From Bacillota bacterium (GTDB taxonomy: Bacteria; Bacillota; Clostridia; Lachnospirales; Cellulosilyticaceae), in the NCBI GenBank assembly GCA_023412455.1, contig JAEYNQ010000051.1, positions 1-8,601 of the forward strand: a stretch of DNA of 8,601 nt. The letters run 5' to 3'. Positions 1 through 5,546 of the stretch are shown here, one piece after another. Position numbers and translations under genes: made by a program. The notes beneath the pieces were generated by a model. It was not told where the DNA came from. It ran no database searches and worked only from the letters and a program-made list of their open reading frames with translations. Within the stretch, counting starts at the first letter, position 1, and every line of letters starts with the position of its first letter.

Positions 1-344
1 ACTGATAGCATACCTGAGGTCATAGATTCAATAAGCCCACCATCTTTAGCAGCACCTACCTCATCTATACAAGCTGCTGACACTCGCAATCCATCCGTAG
101 TGTTAAAATCACTTGATAAGGCTTTAAGTGTATTCTGATTTAATTTACACGTAATTATATCTCTTTTAATATCAAATTTATCTCTGATAATAGGACTACT
201 TTCAAGAAGTTTCTTAGTTTCACTATATACAATCTTTGCCTGATCTCTTGTATTAGCACAAAGATAGAACTCTGAATACTTTGGTTCTAGTATCATAAGA
301 ATAATCATAATTAGTGCGCTGTTTACACTTTTGCTATTCTTCCT
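1..344 (-). CDS. terL: Phage terminase large subunit, exon 2 (partial, runs off left edge)
   Basis: This is the second coding part of the terminase large subunit, the ATPase-nuclease motor that packages DNA into the capsid. The frame is open from the intron boundary at 344 to the window edge (114 codons plus 2 bases). It starts with RKNSKS, the variant Walker A motif of phage terminases. A hydrophobic helix ALIMIILMILEP and a segment YSEFYLCANTRDQAK follow, both typical of the TerL ATPase. Walker B is seen as AACIDE, with the catalytic Asp-Glu, about 95 residues into this exon. The nuclease domain would lie beyond position 1. Joined to 1343-1687 it gives one continuous TerL N-terminus, and its place directly after a P27-type small subunit supports the call. 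Confidence 0.93.
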
Positions 345-1342
345 CTAAGGTGTTATCGCTAGACTTTTTATCCTAGCTTCTATATGTCACCATATAGTAC
401 GGCATACATCTTCACCCTCGTCTTTACGTTAGGGTGTCGGACACTCTTGGGTGCATTATATTCTGAATATCAGTTTCAGCACCTATGCTCTACGATGCTA
501 ATACATCTTTACTTGTATTAGTTATCTCGGTATCATCTGCAAATCTTATTTTCAGTCCTTCTAAAGGTCTCAATCTGTCTTTGTGTGTATTATTCTTTTT
601 AATTACATAAGGCAATCCAGTTTTTATTAAGTCATCAAAAATATGGTTGCTAATTCCTAATCCTTTCATTGCTGACTTTTTCGTATGATATATAGATACG
701 CTTCCATTTGGCAATGTAGCTATTACTGTTTTTGCATGAGGATTATTAGCACCACTCATCATTTCACTAACTCTTTTCTTGTATTCTTCACTATGAGTTT
801 TCCCTAACATTCCTCTTGGATGCCCATTCTTCCATGTCGCACCGCATTTGCCTTCTTTAACTAATCTTTTCATTAATTCACGTTGCTGATCTTTCTTAGA
901 CTGTGAATGTTTCTTGCCTAACATGCCTCTCGGATGCTCTTTATATATAATGCCTCCATCACCACCTAAAGCAACGTTATATCCAAACTCACTATTTCTT
1001 GCATTAAAAAAAGCTATGAGACGTTTTTCTTCATCCATAGCTTCCTGCTTAGTTAATTTATCTTTTAATATAATATGCTCAAAATTATTCCAACCATACT
1101 TACATATGGCATTCCAAAATGGCCTTGTATTATATTTCTTTGGCTTATATTCAATGCCTTGGTTTCTCCACCTTCTATCACTATCCATTGTCATTCCTAT
1201 ATAAACCTTACCATTTATCTTGTTTTTATGCATATACACACAATAGTCTCTCATACTGTCCCTTTCTAGTAATTTGCACACTTCTACCGATATTGCCCAA
1301 TCATAATATTAGGTGTTTCCACCTAATACGCCAGTTTTGTTT
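345..1342 (-). mobile_element. Group I intron inside the terL Walker A codons
   Basis: Removing these 998 bases joins two open TerL halves in phase, giving LWIA-RKNSKS across the junction. The upstream exon ends in U (GCT) and the intron ends in G (TTAG), as group I introns require. An internal guide GGGCAAU (1298-1292) pairs with the exon end AUUGCU (1348-1343) and leaves the expected U-G wobble at the splice site. A GIY-YIG endonuclease gene occupies most of the interior. Near the 3' end are compact hairpins: GGTGC/GCACC (450-454 with 479-483), ACCCT/AGGGT (414-418 with 431-435), a 7-bp stem with a GTGA loop (380-397) and GCTAG/CTAGC (358-362 with 373-377). I could not assign P3 and P7 with confidence, so the subgroup is unknown. 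Group II is unlikely because the GUGYG start and AY end are missing. Confidence 0.82.
490..1254 (-). CDS. GIY-YIG homing endonuclease, intron-encoded
   Basis: The enzyme would cut intron-less terL alleles so that the intron is copied in by repair. The 254-residue protein has an N-terminal GIY-YIG nuclease domain: VY at 6-7, VYIG at 17-20, Arg28, Glu76 and Asn93. These lie about one residue from the catalytic positions of I-TevI (Y6, Y17, R27, E75), with Asn93 corresponding approximately to I-TevI N90. Two NUMOD3-like DNA-binding repeats follow, around HPRGMLGKKHS (107-117) and HPRGMLGKTHS (145-155). The C-terminal part (about 175-225) resembles a NUMOD1/helix-turn-helix module. I start it at 1254 because AAAGG lies just upstream at the right spacing. 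The ATG at 1281 would add nine residues before the family's natural start and lacks an SD. The gene lies between the intron's P1 and its 3' structures. Confidence 0.93.
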   Translation of the reverse strand: MRDYCVYMHKNKINGKVYIGMTMDSDRRWRNQGIEYKPKKYNTRPFWNAICKYGWNNFEHIILKDKLTKQEAMDEEKRLIAFFNARNSEFGYNVALGGDGGIIYKEHPRGMLGKKHSQSKKDQQRELMKRLVKEGKCGATWKNGHPRGMLGKTHSEEYKKRVSEMMSGANNPHAKTVIATLPNGSVSIYHTKKSAMKGLGISNHIFDDLIKTGLPYVIKKNNTHKDRLRPLEGLKIRFADDTEITNTSKDVLAS

Positions 1343-1348
1343 AGCAAT
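1292..1348 (-). other. Intron 5' splice-site helix P1 with a GAAA hairpin in its loop
   Basis: On the minus strand the last six exon bases AUUGCU pair with the intron guide GGGCAAU. Between the two strands of this helix sits a perfect 9-bp hairpin, UAUUAGGUG-GAAA-CACCUAAUA (1328-1307). A GNRA tetraloop in this position could dock to a receptor in the intron core. The pairing is direct observation. The P1 assignment follows the general rule for group I introns. Confidence 0.7.
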
Positions 1349-1687
1349 CCAAAGAATAGCAACTTCATATCTTCGCTTTTCAGGTTTATCTTTCCTTTTC
1401 CAACAGAAAATATTGAGTATGAAAAAATACTGATACCCTACACAAGCCTCATATAACGATTGACCTGCTACAGCACCAGTAGCGAAATTAATTAACTTCA
1501 TGATATTGATGATTTTATCAGCCACCTCATAGTCAAAATAATAAAGAAGCTCCTCCTGATGATCTATTTCATAAAGGAACTTCTTACATATTGCTTTTAT
1601 ATATTTATTTGTAGGAAACTTACCACCCAGTACATCTATTGTATACTGATAGGCTTTTGATTCTTTGAAGTTATTATAGTCTATTAT
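1343..1687 (-). CDS. terL: Phage terminase large subunit, exon 1
   Basis: This is the 115-codon N-terminal part of TerL, ending ...RRYEVAILWIA directly before the intron. It holds the adaptor segment typical of P27-linked TerL proteins (YTIDVLGGKFPTNKYIKA, then INFATGAVAGQSLYE and NIFCWKRKDKPEKRRYE). An in-frame TAA lies 13 codons upstream of the proposed start, inside the IS end. No ATG, GTG or TTG occurs in frame between that stop and the conserved sequence, so the start is unusual: the codon at the correct distance from the SD is ATA (1687-1685). In the empty site this ATA would overlap the terS stop as ATAA, where ATGA is the usual coupling. The IS110 element lies immediately upstream. 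A short open frame beginning at GTG 1525 is only an internal piece of this exon. Confidence 0.88.
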
Positions 1688-1696
1688 CCACCACCT
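1688..1696 (+). other. Left target half of the IS110 insertion, with CT core
   Basis: CCACCACCT ends in the CT core at 1695-1696. It matches CCGCCACCT in the putative bridge RNA (1776-1784) at eight of nine positions. The single difference is a G in the RNA that can wobble-pair with the T of the opposite strand. This fixes the left edge of the element. Confidence 0.78.
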
Positions 1697-1697
1697 C
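1688..1697 (-). promoter_or_regulatory. terL Shine-Dalgarno, rebuilt by the IS end
   Basis: Before insertion the minus strand read AAGGAGGTGGTGG here, a near-perfect SD. The IS split it. The new junction reads ACGAG followed by GTGG, so GAGGTG, fully complementary to the 16S tail, is still present four bases before the ATA codon. A TATAAT hexamer (1705-1700) also lies at the IS end, pointing into terL, but I see no good -35 for it. Confidence 0.6.
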
Positions 1698-1698
1698 G

Positions 1699-1704
1699 TA
1701 TTAT
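1699..1704 (+). promoter_or_regulatory. -10 half of the circle-junction promoter
   Basis: TATTAT starts two bases inside the left end. In the integrated state the region 17 bp upstream (ATAGTC) is not a -35. In the excised circle the right-end TTGACT falls exactly 17 bp upstream, giving a sigma-A promoter. Transcription would start near 1711, just before the bridge RNA. Confidence 0.75.
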
Positions 1705-1711
1705 ATAGTAG

Positions 1712-1890
1712 TAGTATTTATAGACCCTCTCCAAGGTCTGTATGCTATACTGTTGGAGATACTGTGGATTGGTTCCCGCCACCTACCACTTGATGGTTTC
1801 AAGGAGGCTCCAACCACAGTCTCTTTGTATATTTGTTAATCAGTTAGATACCGCATGACGGTTTATTTAGAGCGAGGTTACAATCACAAG
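1712..1890 (+). ncRNA. Putative IS110 bridge RNA with target and donor guides
   Basis: In IS110 recombination a bridge RNA pairs with the genomic target through one loop and with the element's own circle junction through a second. A 5' hairpin is visible: TATAGACC with GGTCTGTA, 1719-1726 and 1735-1742. The target-loop stem is long: GAG/CTC (1756-1758, 1821-1823), ACTGTGG/CCACAGT (1761-1767, 1814-1820) and TTGG/CCAA (1769-1772, 1810-1813). Inside it lie the left guide CCGCCACCT (1776-1784) and right guide TTCAAGGAGG (1798-1807), which match the two target halves. A second stem (1833-1841 with 1876-1883) encloses candidate donor guides: AGTTAG (1842-1847), identical to the right end at 3255-3260, and TAGAGCGAG (1868-1876), which pairs with the core and left end in eight of nine positions counting wobbles. 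The exact ends are estimates. Confidence 0.82.
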
Positions 1891-1940
1891 GAGTACCAGT
1901 GGTTCCAAACAGTATCAAATACTTTTTAAGGAGATTTTGT

Positions 1941-3116
1941 ATGATTTACGTAGGAATTGATGTCGCTAAAGATAAGCATGATTGCTTTATCACTAACTCT
2001 GATGGTGAGGTCTTATATAGACCCTTTACCATCGCAAACAACCGAGACGGTTTTGATGAGCTCTATAACAAGATATGTTCTACTACCGAAGATTTAAGCA
2101 AAGTAAAAGTAGGGCTAGAAGCCACTGGACACTATAGCTACAATCTTCTGGGGTTTCTTGTTGATAAAGGTTTACCCACCTTTGTTATCAACCCGTTACA
2201 TACCAATCTGTACAGAAAAAGCCTAAGTCTTAGACAGACGAAAACGGATAAAGTAGATGCCCGAACAATCGCTTCTATGTTAATGTCTGATTTGAACTTG
2301 AAGTCCTACTCAGACACATCTTATCACAACGAAGAACTAAAGTCATTAACTCGTTATCGTTTTGATAAAGTAAAAGAACGTGCAAATCTAAAACAATCTA
2401 TTTCTCGACTTGTTCTTATCCTATTCCCAGAGCTTGAAAAAATGGTTCCAACTCTTCATATCGCTTCGGTTTATGCTTTGCTTTCTGAGTTCCCTGGGGC
2501 TTCTAAAGTCGCATCAGCACATCTCACTCGATTAACTAATCTGTTAAAAGAAGCTTCTAGAGGTCGTTATTCCAAAGACACAGCCATTATGCTTCGCGAG
2601 GCAGCTAAATTTTCTATAGGTTCAAATATGCCAGCGAAATCTCTTGAACTAAAACATACCATTCGTTTAATTCAGGAATTAAATGCTGAAATTGAAGAAA
2701 TCGAAAATGAAATCAAAACCATTATGGACGAAATCAACTCTCCAATACTCTCTATCCCCGGAATTAACTATCGCATGGGGGCAATGATTATTGCTGAAAT
2801 CGGTGATTTCGAGCGTTTCAACTCAGCAGATAAAATACTTGCTTATGCTGGATTATCACCATCAACCTATCAATCAGGGAAACTAGATTCAGCCTATTCC
2901 CATATGGAAAAGCGTGGTTCTAGGTATCTGCGTTATGCACTATTCAATGCCACAAAATTTGTATGTCGTTGGGATCCAACTTTTTCTGTCTACCTCGCTA
3001 AAAAACGAGCTGAAGGTAAACACTACAATGTCGCAATATCCCATGCTGCAAAGAAACTAGTTAGAGTGATTTATCAGCTAGAAAAATCCAGACAAACATA
3101 CATCAAAGCTGCTTAG
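1941..3116 (+). CDS. IS110-family transposase (DEDD and serine recombinase, bridge-RNA type)
   Basis: This recombinase moves the element through a circular intermediate and is guided by the bridge RNA. The 391-residue protein has an N-terminal RuvC-like DEDD domain: VGIDVAKDKHD with Asp7, GLEATGHY with Glu60, and TKTDKVDA with Asp103 and Asp106. A central coiled coil (about 240-265) follows. The C-terminal IS116/IS110/IS902 domain (about 268-350) shows SIPGI and AGLSPSTYQSG, where Ser312 is the expected catalytic serine. All key residues are present and the length is normal for the family, so the copy looks active. I start it at 1941 because AAGGAG precedes it by eight bases and MIYVGID is the usual family start. 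An ATG at 1899 would add 14 unrelated residues. Confidence 0.95.
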   Translation: MIYVGIDVAKDKHDCFITNSDGEVLYRPFTIANNRDGFDELYNKICSTTEDLSKVKVGLEATGHYSYNLLGFLVDKGLPTFVINPLHTNLYRKSLSLRQTKTDKVDARTIASMLMSDLNLKSYSDTSYHNEELKSLTRYRFDKVKERANLKQSISRLVLILFPELEKMVPTLHIASVYALLSEFPGASKVASAHLTRLTNLLKEASRGRYSKDTAIMLREAAKFSIGSNMPAKSLELKHTIRLIQELNAEIEEIENEIKTIMDEINSPILSIPGINYRMGAMIIAEIGDFERFNSADKILAYAGLSPSTYQSGKLDSAYSHMEKRGSRYLRYALFNATKFVCRWDPTFSVYLAKKRAEGKHYNVAISHAAKKLVRVIYQLEKSRQTYIKAA

Positions 3117-3261
3117 TTTGACAATTCCATATCTCCTATTTTAAGCACCTGTAATGATGCTCTATTTGTCATGCAATTATTAATGTTCAAACACATTTGA
3201 AATGCATTTCTGCAATTCCTTTGAAAATTATCATCTTTAGGCTTGACTTTTAATAGTTAGT
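3117..3261 (+). other. IS110 right end, non-coding
   Basis: This stretch between the transposase stop and the CT core has no convincing gene. It ends with TTGACT (3243-3248) and AGTTAG (3255-3260). The first is the -35 half of the junction promoter and the second the left donor site matched by the bridge RNA. On the minus strand a 48-codon frame happens to be open, but it has no usable SD and no recognisable product. Confidence 0.7.
3243..3248 (+). promoter_or_regulatory. -35 half of the circle-junction promoter
   Basis: TTGACT is a near-consensus -35. Fifteen bases remain to the element end and two more follow from the left end, giving exactly 17 bp to TATTAT at 1699. In the integrated state it faces TTGAAT at the same spacing, a weak -10 that could give some transcription antisense to terS. 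Confidence 0.75.
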
Positions 3262-3721
3262 CTCCTTGAATGATTCTAAGTAATGGATCTTGCTTCTCTT
3301 TTTCCACACCAACATTAATATTGGCAAGTTTAGCTCTCGACTGAGGGCTGAGGCTTAGCTCGTTGCAGAGTCTAAAGAACTCTTTCATGTAATTAGATTT
3401 CATCTTCACATAAGCACTTGGTTTGCCTTCTTCATCTAAAAGACCATTCTCATTTAGTTGTCTTTCACATTCATTGATACGGTCTATGGTTATAGCTGTA
3501 TGGGTTAGCACGTGAATATCAATATTCCCTAAGATTCCTGATGGCATAAGGTAATCTACTATACCTTTAAATAATCTTTTTTGTTCTTTAGATAAAAAAG
3601 AAGGTGGCCTGATTCTATCAGACTCACCCCTAAGCTTTGCTTCATATTCAATTCTTGCATCTATTTCATTTTTACTCATATGTCCTGTTCTTGTTGTTAT
3701 GCTCTTTGTTGGGCGAGCCAT
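3257..3721 (-). CDS. terS: Phage terminase small subunit, P27 family
   Basis: The small subunit recognises phage DNA and loads the TerL motor. The protein has 154 residues, normal for the P27 (Terminase_4) family. It begins MARPTKS. A helical central part (RLFKGIVDYL, then HVLTHTAITIDRINECERQL) is followed by the signature LSPQSRAKLANI near residue 130. I start at 3721 because GAGGAAGG lies 8-15 bases upstream. An ATG at 3748 would overlap the MerR stop and lacks an SD. The IS replaced the last codons: the tail now reads IIQGD, but reads IIQGGGG (156 residues) in the reconstructed empty site. The MerR gene ends 26 bp upstream with no terminator between. Confidence 0.9.
   Translation of the reverse strand: MARPTKSITTRTGHMSKNEIDARIEYEAKLRGESDRIRPPSFLSKEQKRLFKGIVDYLMPSGILGNIDIHVLTHTAITIDRINECERQLNENGLLDEEGKPSAYVKMKSNYMKEFFRLCNELSLSPQSRAKLANINVGVEKEKQDPLLRIIQGD
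3262..3270 (+). other. Right target half of the IS110 insertion, with CT core
   Basis: CTCCTTGAA begins with the CT core. It is exactly complementary to the right guide in the bridge RNA (1798-1806), and in the reconstructed empty site the preceding C extends the match to ten bases (1798-1807). The sequence is the last coding part of terS and the start of the terL SD. Confidence 0.8.
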
Positions 3722-3747
3722 GATATCACCTTCCTCAATATTATACA

Positions 3748-4524
3748 TTAATTAATTATGTTGTCGTTATCTCTAATACTCGCTATTATCGTTACTTGCA
3801 TTCTTCCTTCCAGAATATGATATTTCTCATAAATATTTTTTACTTCATAGTCATTCTTATTTATATACTCAAATAATATACGATACCCTTCAAACCTTTC
3901 TTTCATTTCTTTACAGTCTACTTTGAGACACATCTCTTTCTCCTGTTTTCGAACACTCTCATTTTTTGCTTCCGATGCATATGCAAATATTTCAACTATA
4001 CTTTTTGAATCTTTATCAACATTCATCTTAAATATATGCGTTCCTTGTAATAATACACCCTTTGCTCTTTCATAAAAAAGACCAATATAATCATTTATTT
4101 CATCCATTTCACAGTCCACATTCATATAGTATACAATTCCATCTTGAATAAAGTATCCCTTTTCAATAATCAGAAAACAGTTATCATCTTTATTTTGTTT
4201 TTCCTGATTATATTTTTCTATCAACTGTATTTGTTTTTCTAAAATTTCTTTCTCTTTTTTTATTTCTTCTAAGCGTCTGTTATAACACTCTTTTATTTGT
4301 ATATTTTTTTTACTATTTATTATTTCCTTAATCTCATCCAATGAAATTCCAATATTTTTTAATCGTATAATTTCTTTCATAATAGAAATTTGTTCTTCCC
4401 CATAATATCGGTATTGGTTATTTTCATTAATGAAAGCTGGCTTAAATAAACCAATTTCATCATAATATCGTAATGTCTTTTTATTCATTTGAAACATAAT
4501 TGAAAACTGTCCAATACTATACAT
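3748..4524 (-). CDS. MerR-family transcriptional regulator with C-terminal ligand domain
   Basis: The regulator probably binds the dyad in the promoter upstream of its own operon and activates it by untwisting the long spacer. The 258-residue protein has an N-terminal winged helix-turn-helix (MYSIGQFSIMFQMNKKTLRYYDEIGLF, then YRYYGEEQI) of the MTA/BmrR type. A dimer coiled coil (about 80-110, RLEEIKKEKEILEKQIQLIEK) and a 140-residue domain that should sense a ligand follow. I do not recognise a specific ligand type. I prefer the ATG at 4524 since AAAAGGGG precedes it by about nine bases and MYSIGQF is the family start. ATGs at 4533 and 4530 are alternatives. It overlaps the end of the creatininase gene by eight bases, which implies translational coupling. 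Confidence 0.9.
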   Translation of the reverse strand: MYSIGQFSIMFQMNKKTLRYYDEIGLFKPAFINENNQYRYYGEEQISIMKEIIRLKNIGISLDEIKEIINSKKNIQIKECYNRRLEEIKKEKEILEKQIQLIEKYNQEKQNKDDNCFLIIEKGYFIQDGIVYYMNVDCEMDEINDYIGLFYERAKGVLLQGTHIFKMNVDKDSKSIVEIFAYASEAKNESVRKQEKEMCLKVDCKEMKERFEGYRILFEYINKNDYEVKNIYEKYHILEGRMQVTIIASIRDNDNIIN

Positions 4525-5374
4525 CTTCATCATCCCCTTTTACTCGTAATGCAGAAATATTATATAGTTGATGATGCTCATACTGTTCATAATTTTCTCG
4601 TTTAAGATAAGCTATCGTGCATTCTTTTATCGTTTGAATAGTTGAGTCGTTCAACTTAACTCCTATTTCCTGAGAGGCTTCTTTAGGATATCCAATATGA
4701 CCAAATCCCTTTGTTTTACTAGCAACAATTTCTGGATTAATCATGTCTCTACCATTAATTTCAATACTAGGTTGTTCTTTATATTCTTGATGAACCAAAT
4801 CAGGTCTAATTACAAGCATGTTAGATGTTTCAATCCACCCTGCATGAAAATCTTTAGAATAAAGTGCCATTTTTTTTGCTATACATGGATCCTGCATTTT
4901 TCCCATTGAAGAAGTCTTTCCAGAAAAAATAGCACCCATAGGGGCAAAAACAGTCACTCCATTTTCCTTTTTTATTCTATCACAGGCTTGTTCAATAGCA
5001 ATAGCATGCCTTGGGTCTGCATGTCCAGAAATAACAATAATATTTATAATCCCCCAATTTACCACATTCCTAAGAGTGGCAAGAACTAGGTCATAAAATA
5101 ATTTTTGAGATAAGTGTATATTCCCTGGAAAACCTTTCATTATTGCATGACCATAAGGAATTACTGGCATGTTAAGAAACATATACTCACTAAAATCCTC
5201 TTGGAGTTTCTCTATTACATGTTCTATCCAATACTGTGTTTCAAAAATGTCTACCCCCAGTGTTAGATGCCTGCCATGTTCCTCTATTGGCGCAAATCCA
5301 ATAAAAAAAGTTACTTTTTTCATGTCCATTTTTTCAAAATCAGTCCATCTCATTTCCATTATATTTTTCATCAT
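4517..5374 (-). CDS. Creatininase-family metal-dependent amidohydrolase
   Basis: Enzymes of this family hydrolyse amide bonds with two metal ions. Members include creatininase, the formamide hydrolase ArfB and the peptidase MftE. The 285-residue length fits. The first motif is PIEEHGRHLTLGVD (29-42), giving metal ligands Glu31, His33 and Asp42. Next come GFPGNIHLS (81-89), SGHADPR with His118 (116-122), and HAGWIETS with Glu182 (177-184). The usual NGHGGN is changed to SGHADP, so the substrate probably differs from well-studied members and I do not assign one. AGGAGG lies four bases before ATG 5374 and seven before ATG 5371, so either start is possible. It is the first gene of an operon with the MerR regulator, which suggests the regulator senses the substrate or product. 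Confidence 0.87.
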   Translation of the reverse strand: MMKNIMEMRWTDFEKMDMKKVTFFIGFAPIEEHGRHLTLGVDIFETQYWIEHVIEKLQEDFSEYMFLNMPVIPYGHAIMKGFPGNIHLSQKLFYDLVLATLRNVVNWGIINIIVISGHADPRHAIAIEQACDRIKKENGVTVFAPMGAIFSGKTSSMGKMQDPCIAKKMALYSKDFHAGWIETSNMLVIRPDLVHQEYKEQPSIEINGRDMINPEIVASKTKGFGHIGYPKEASQEIGVKLNDSTIQTIKECTIAYLKRENYEQYEHHQLYNISALRVKGDDEDV

Positions 5375-5399
5375 TTACCCTCCTCAATTTGATAAATTC

Positions 5400-5430
5400 A
5401 TTCTAGAGGGTCCAGCTACTGGAAGGTCAA
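5400..5430 (-). promoter_or_regulatory. MerR-type promoter with 19-bp spacer and operator dyad
   Basis: On the minus strand TTGACC (5430-5425) and TAGAAT (5405-5400) are separated by 19 bp, the long spacer typical of MerR-activated promoters. The spacer holds the inverted repeat TCCAG-TAG-CTGGA, centred between the hexamers. It lies upstream of the creatininase gene, whose partner encodes a MerR protein, so autoregulation is the natural reading. Confidence 0.85.
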
Positions 5431-5546
5431 CCACTAATTTTTAATTTCCATCTCAAAAAAATTCATTTTAGGCACTTTGTATCTCTTGTTGGGGGCACGT
5501 GGTCTTTAGTAAAAGTTTATATTTTAGTTTAATTGTTAGGGGGGTA

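Larger units (their letters stand above)
1697..3263 (+). mobile_element. IS110-family insertion sequence inserted between terS and terL
   Basis: The element is about 1567 bp, with a 244-bp non-coding left end, a DEDD transposase and a 147-bp right end. I set the boundaries by a CT core found at both junctions (1695-1696 and 3262-3263). Removing the element restores a continuous SD, a longer terS tail and the terS-terL overlap. Circular joining of the ends makes a consensus promoter, which independently supports the same boundaries. The long left leader places it in the IS110 subgroup, where the bridge RNA lies upstream of the transposase, and not in IS1111, where it lies downstream. I noticed no terminal inverted repeats, as is normal for this subgroup. 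It is transcribed against the phage genes. Confidence 0.88.

Noticed and set aside
345..1342. Group II intron
   Set aside because: There is no GUGYG start, no domain V-like hairpin at the end and no reverse transcriptase; the end is AG, not AY.
914..1433. Several plus-strand open frames of 64-104 codons
   Set aside because: They lie antisense to the GIY-YIG gene and terL exon 1, lack SDs and read as hydrophobic low-complexity protein, typical of shadows in AT-rich DNA.
1301..1525. A separate 74-codon gene starting at GTG
   Set aside because: It is the middle of terL exon 1 read on into the intron. The last residues after LWIA are intron sequence.
3117..3256. A 48-codon minus-strand frame after terS as the real start of terL
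   Set aside because: It lies inside the IS as defined by the guides, the core and the junction promoter. It has no good SD and does not resemble TerL.
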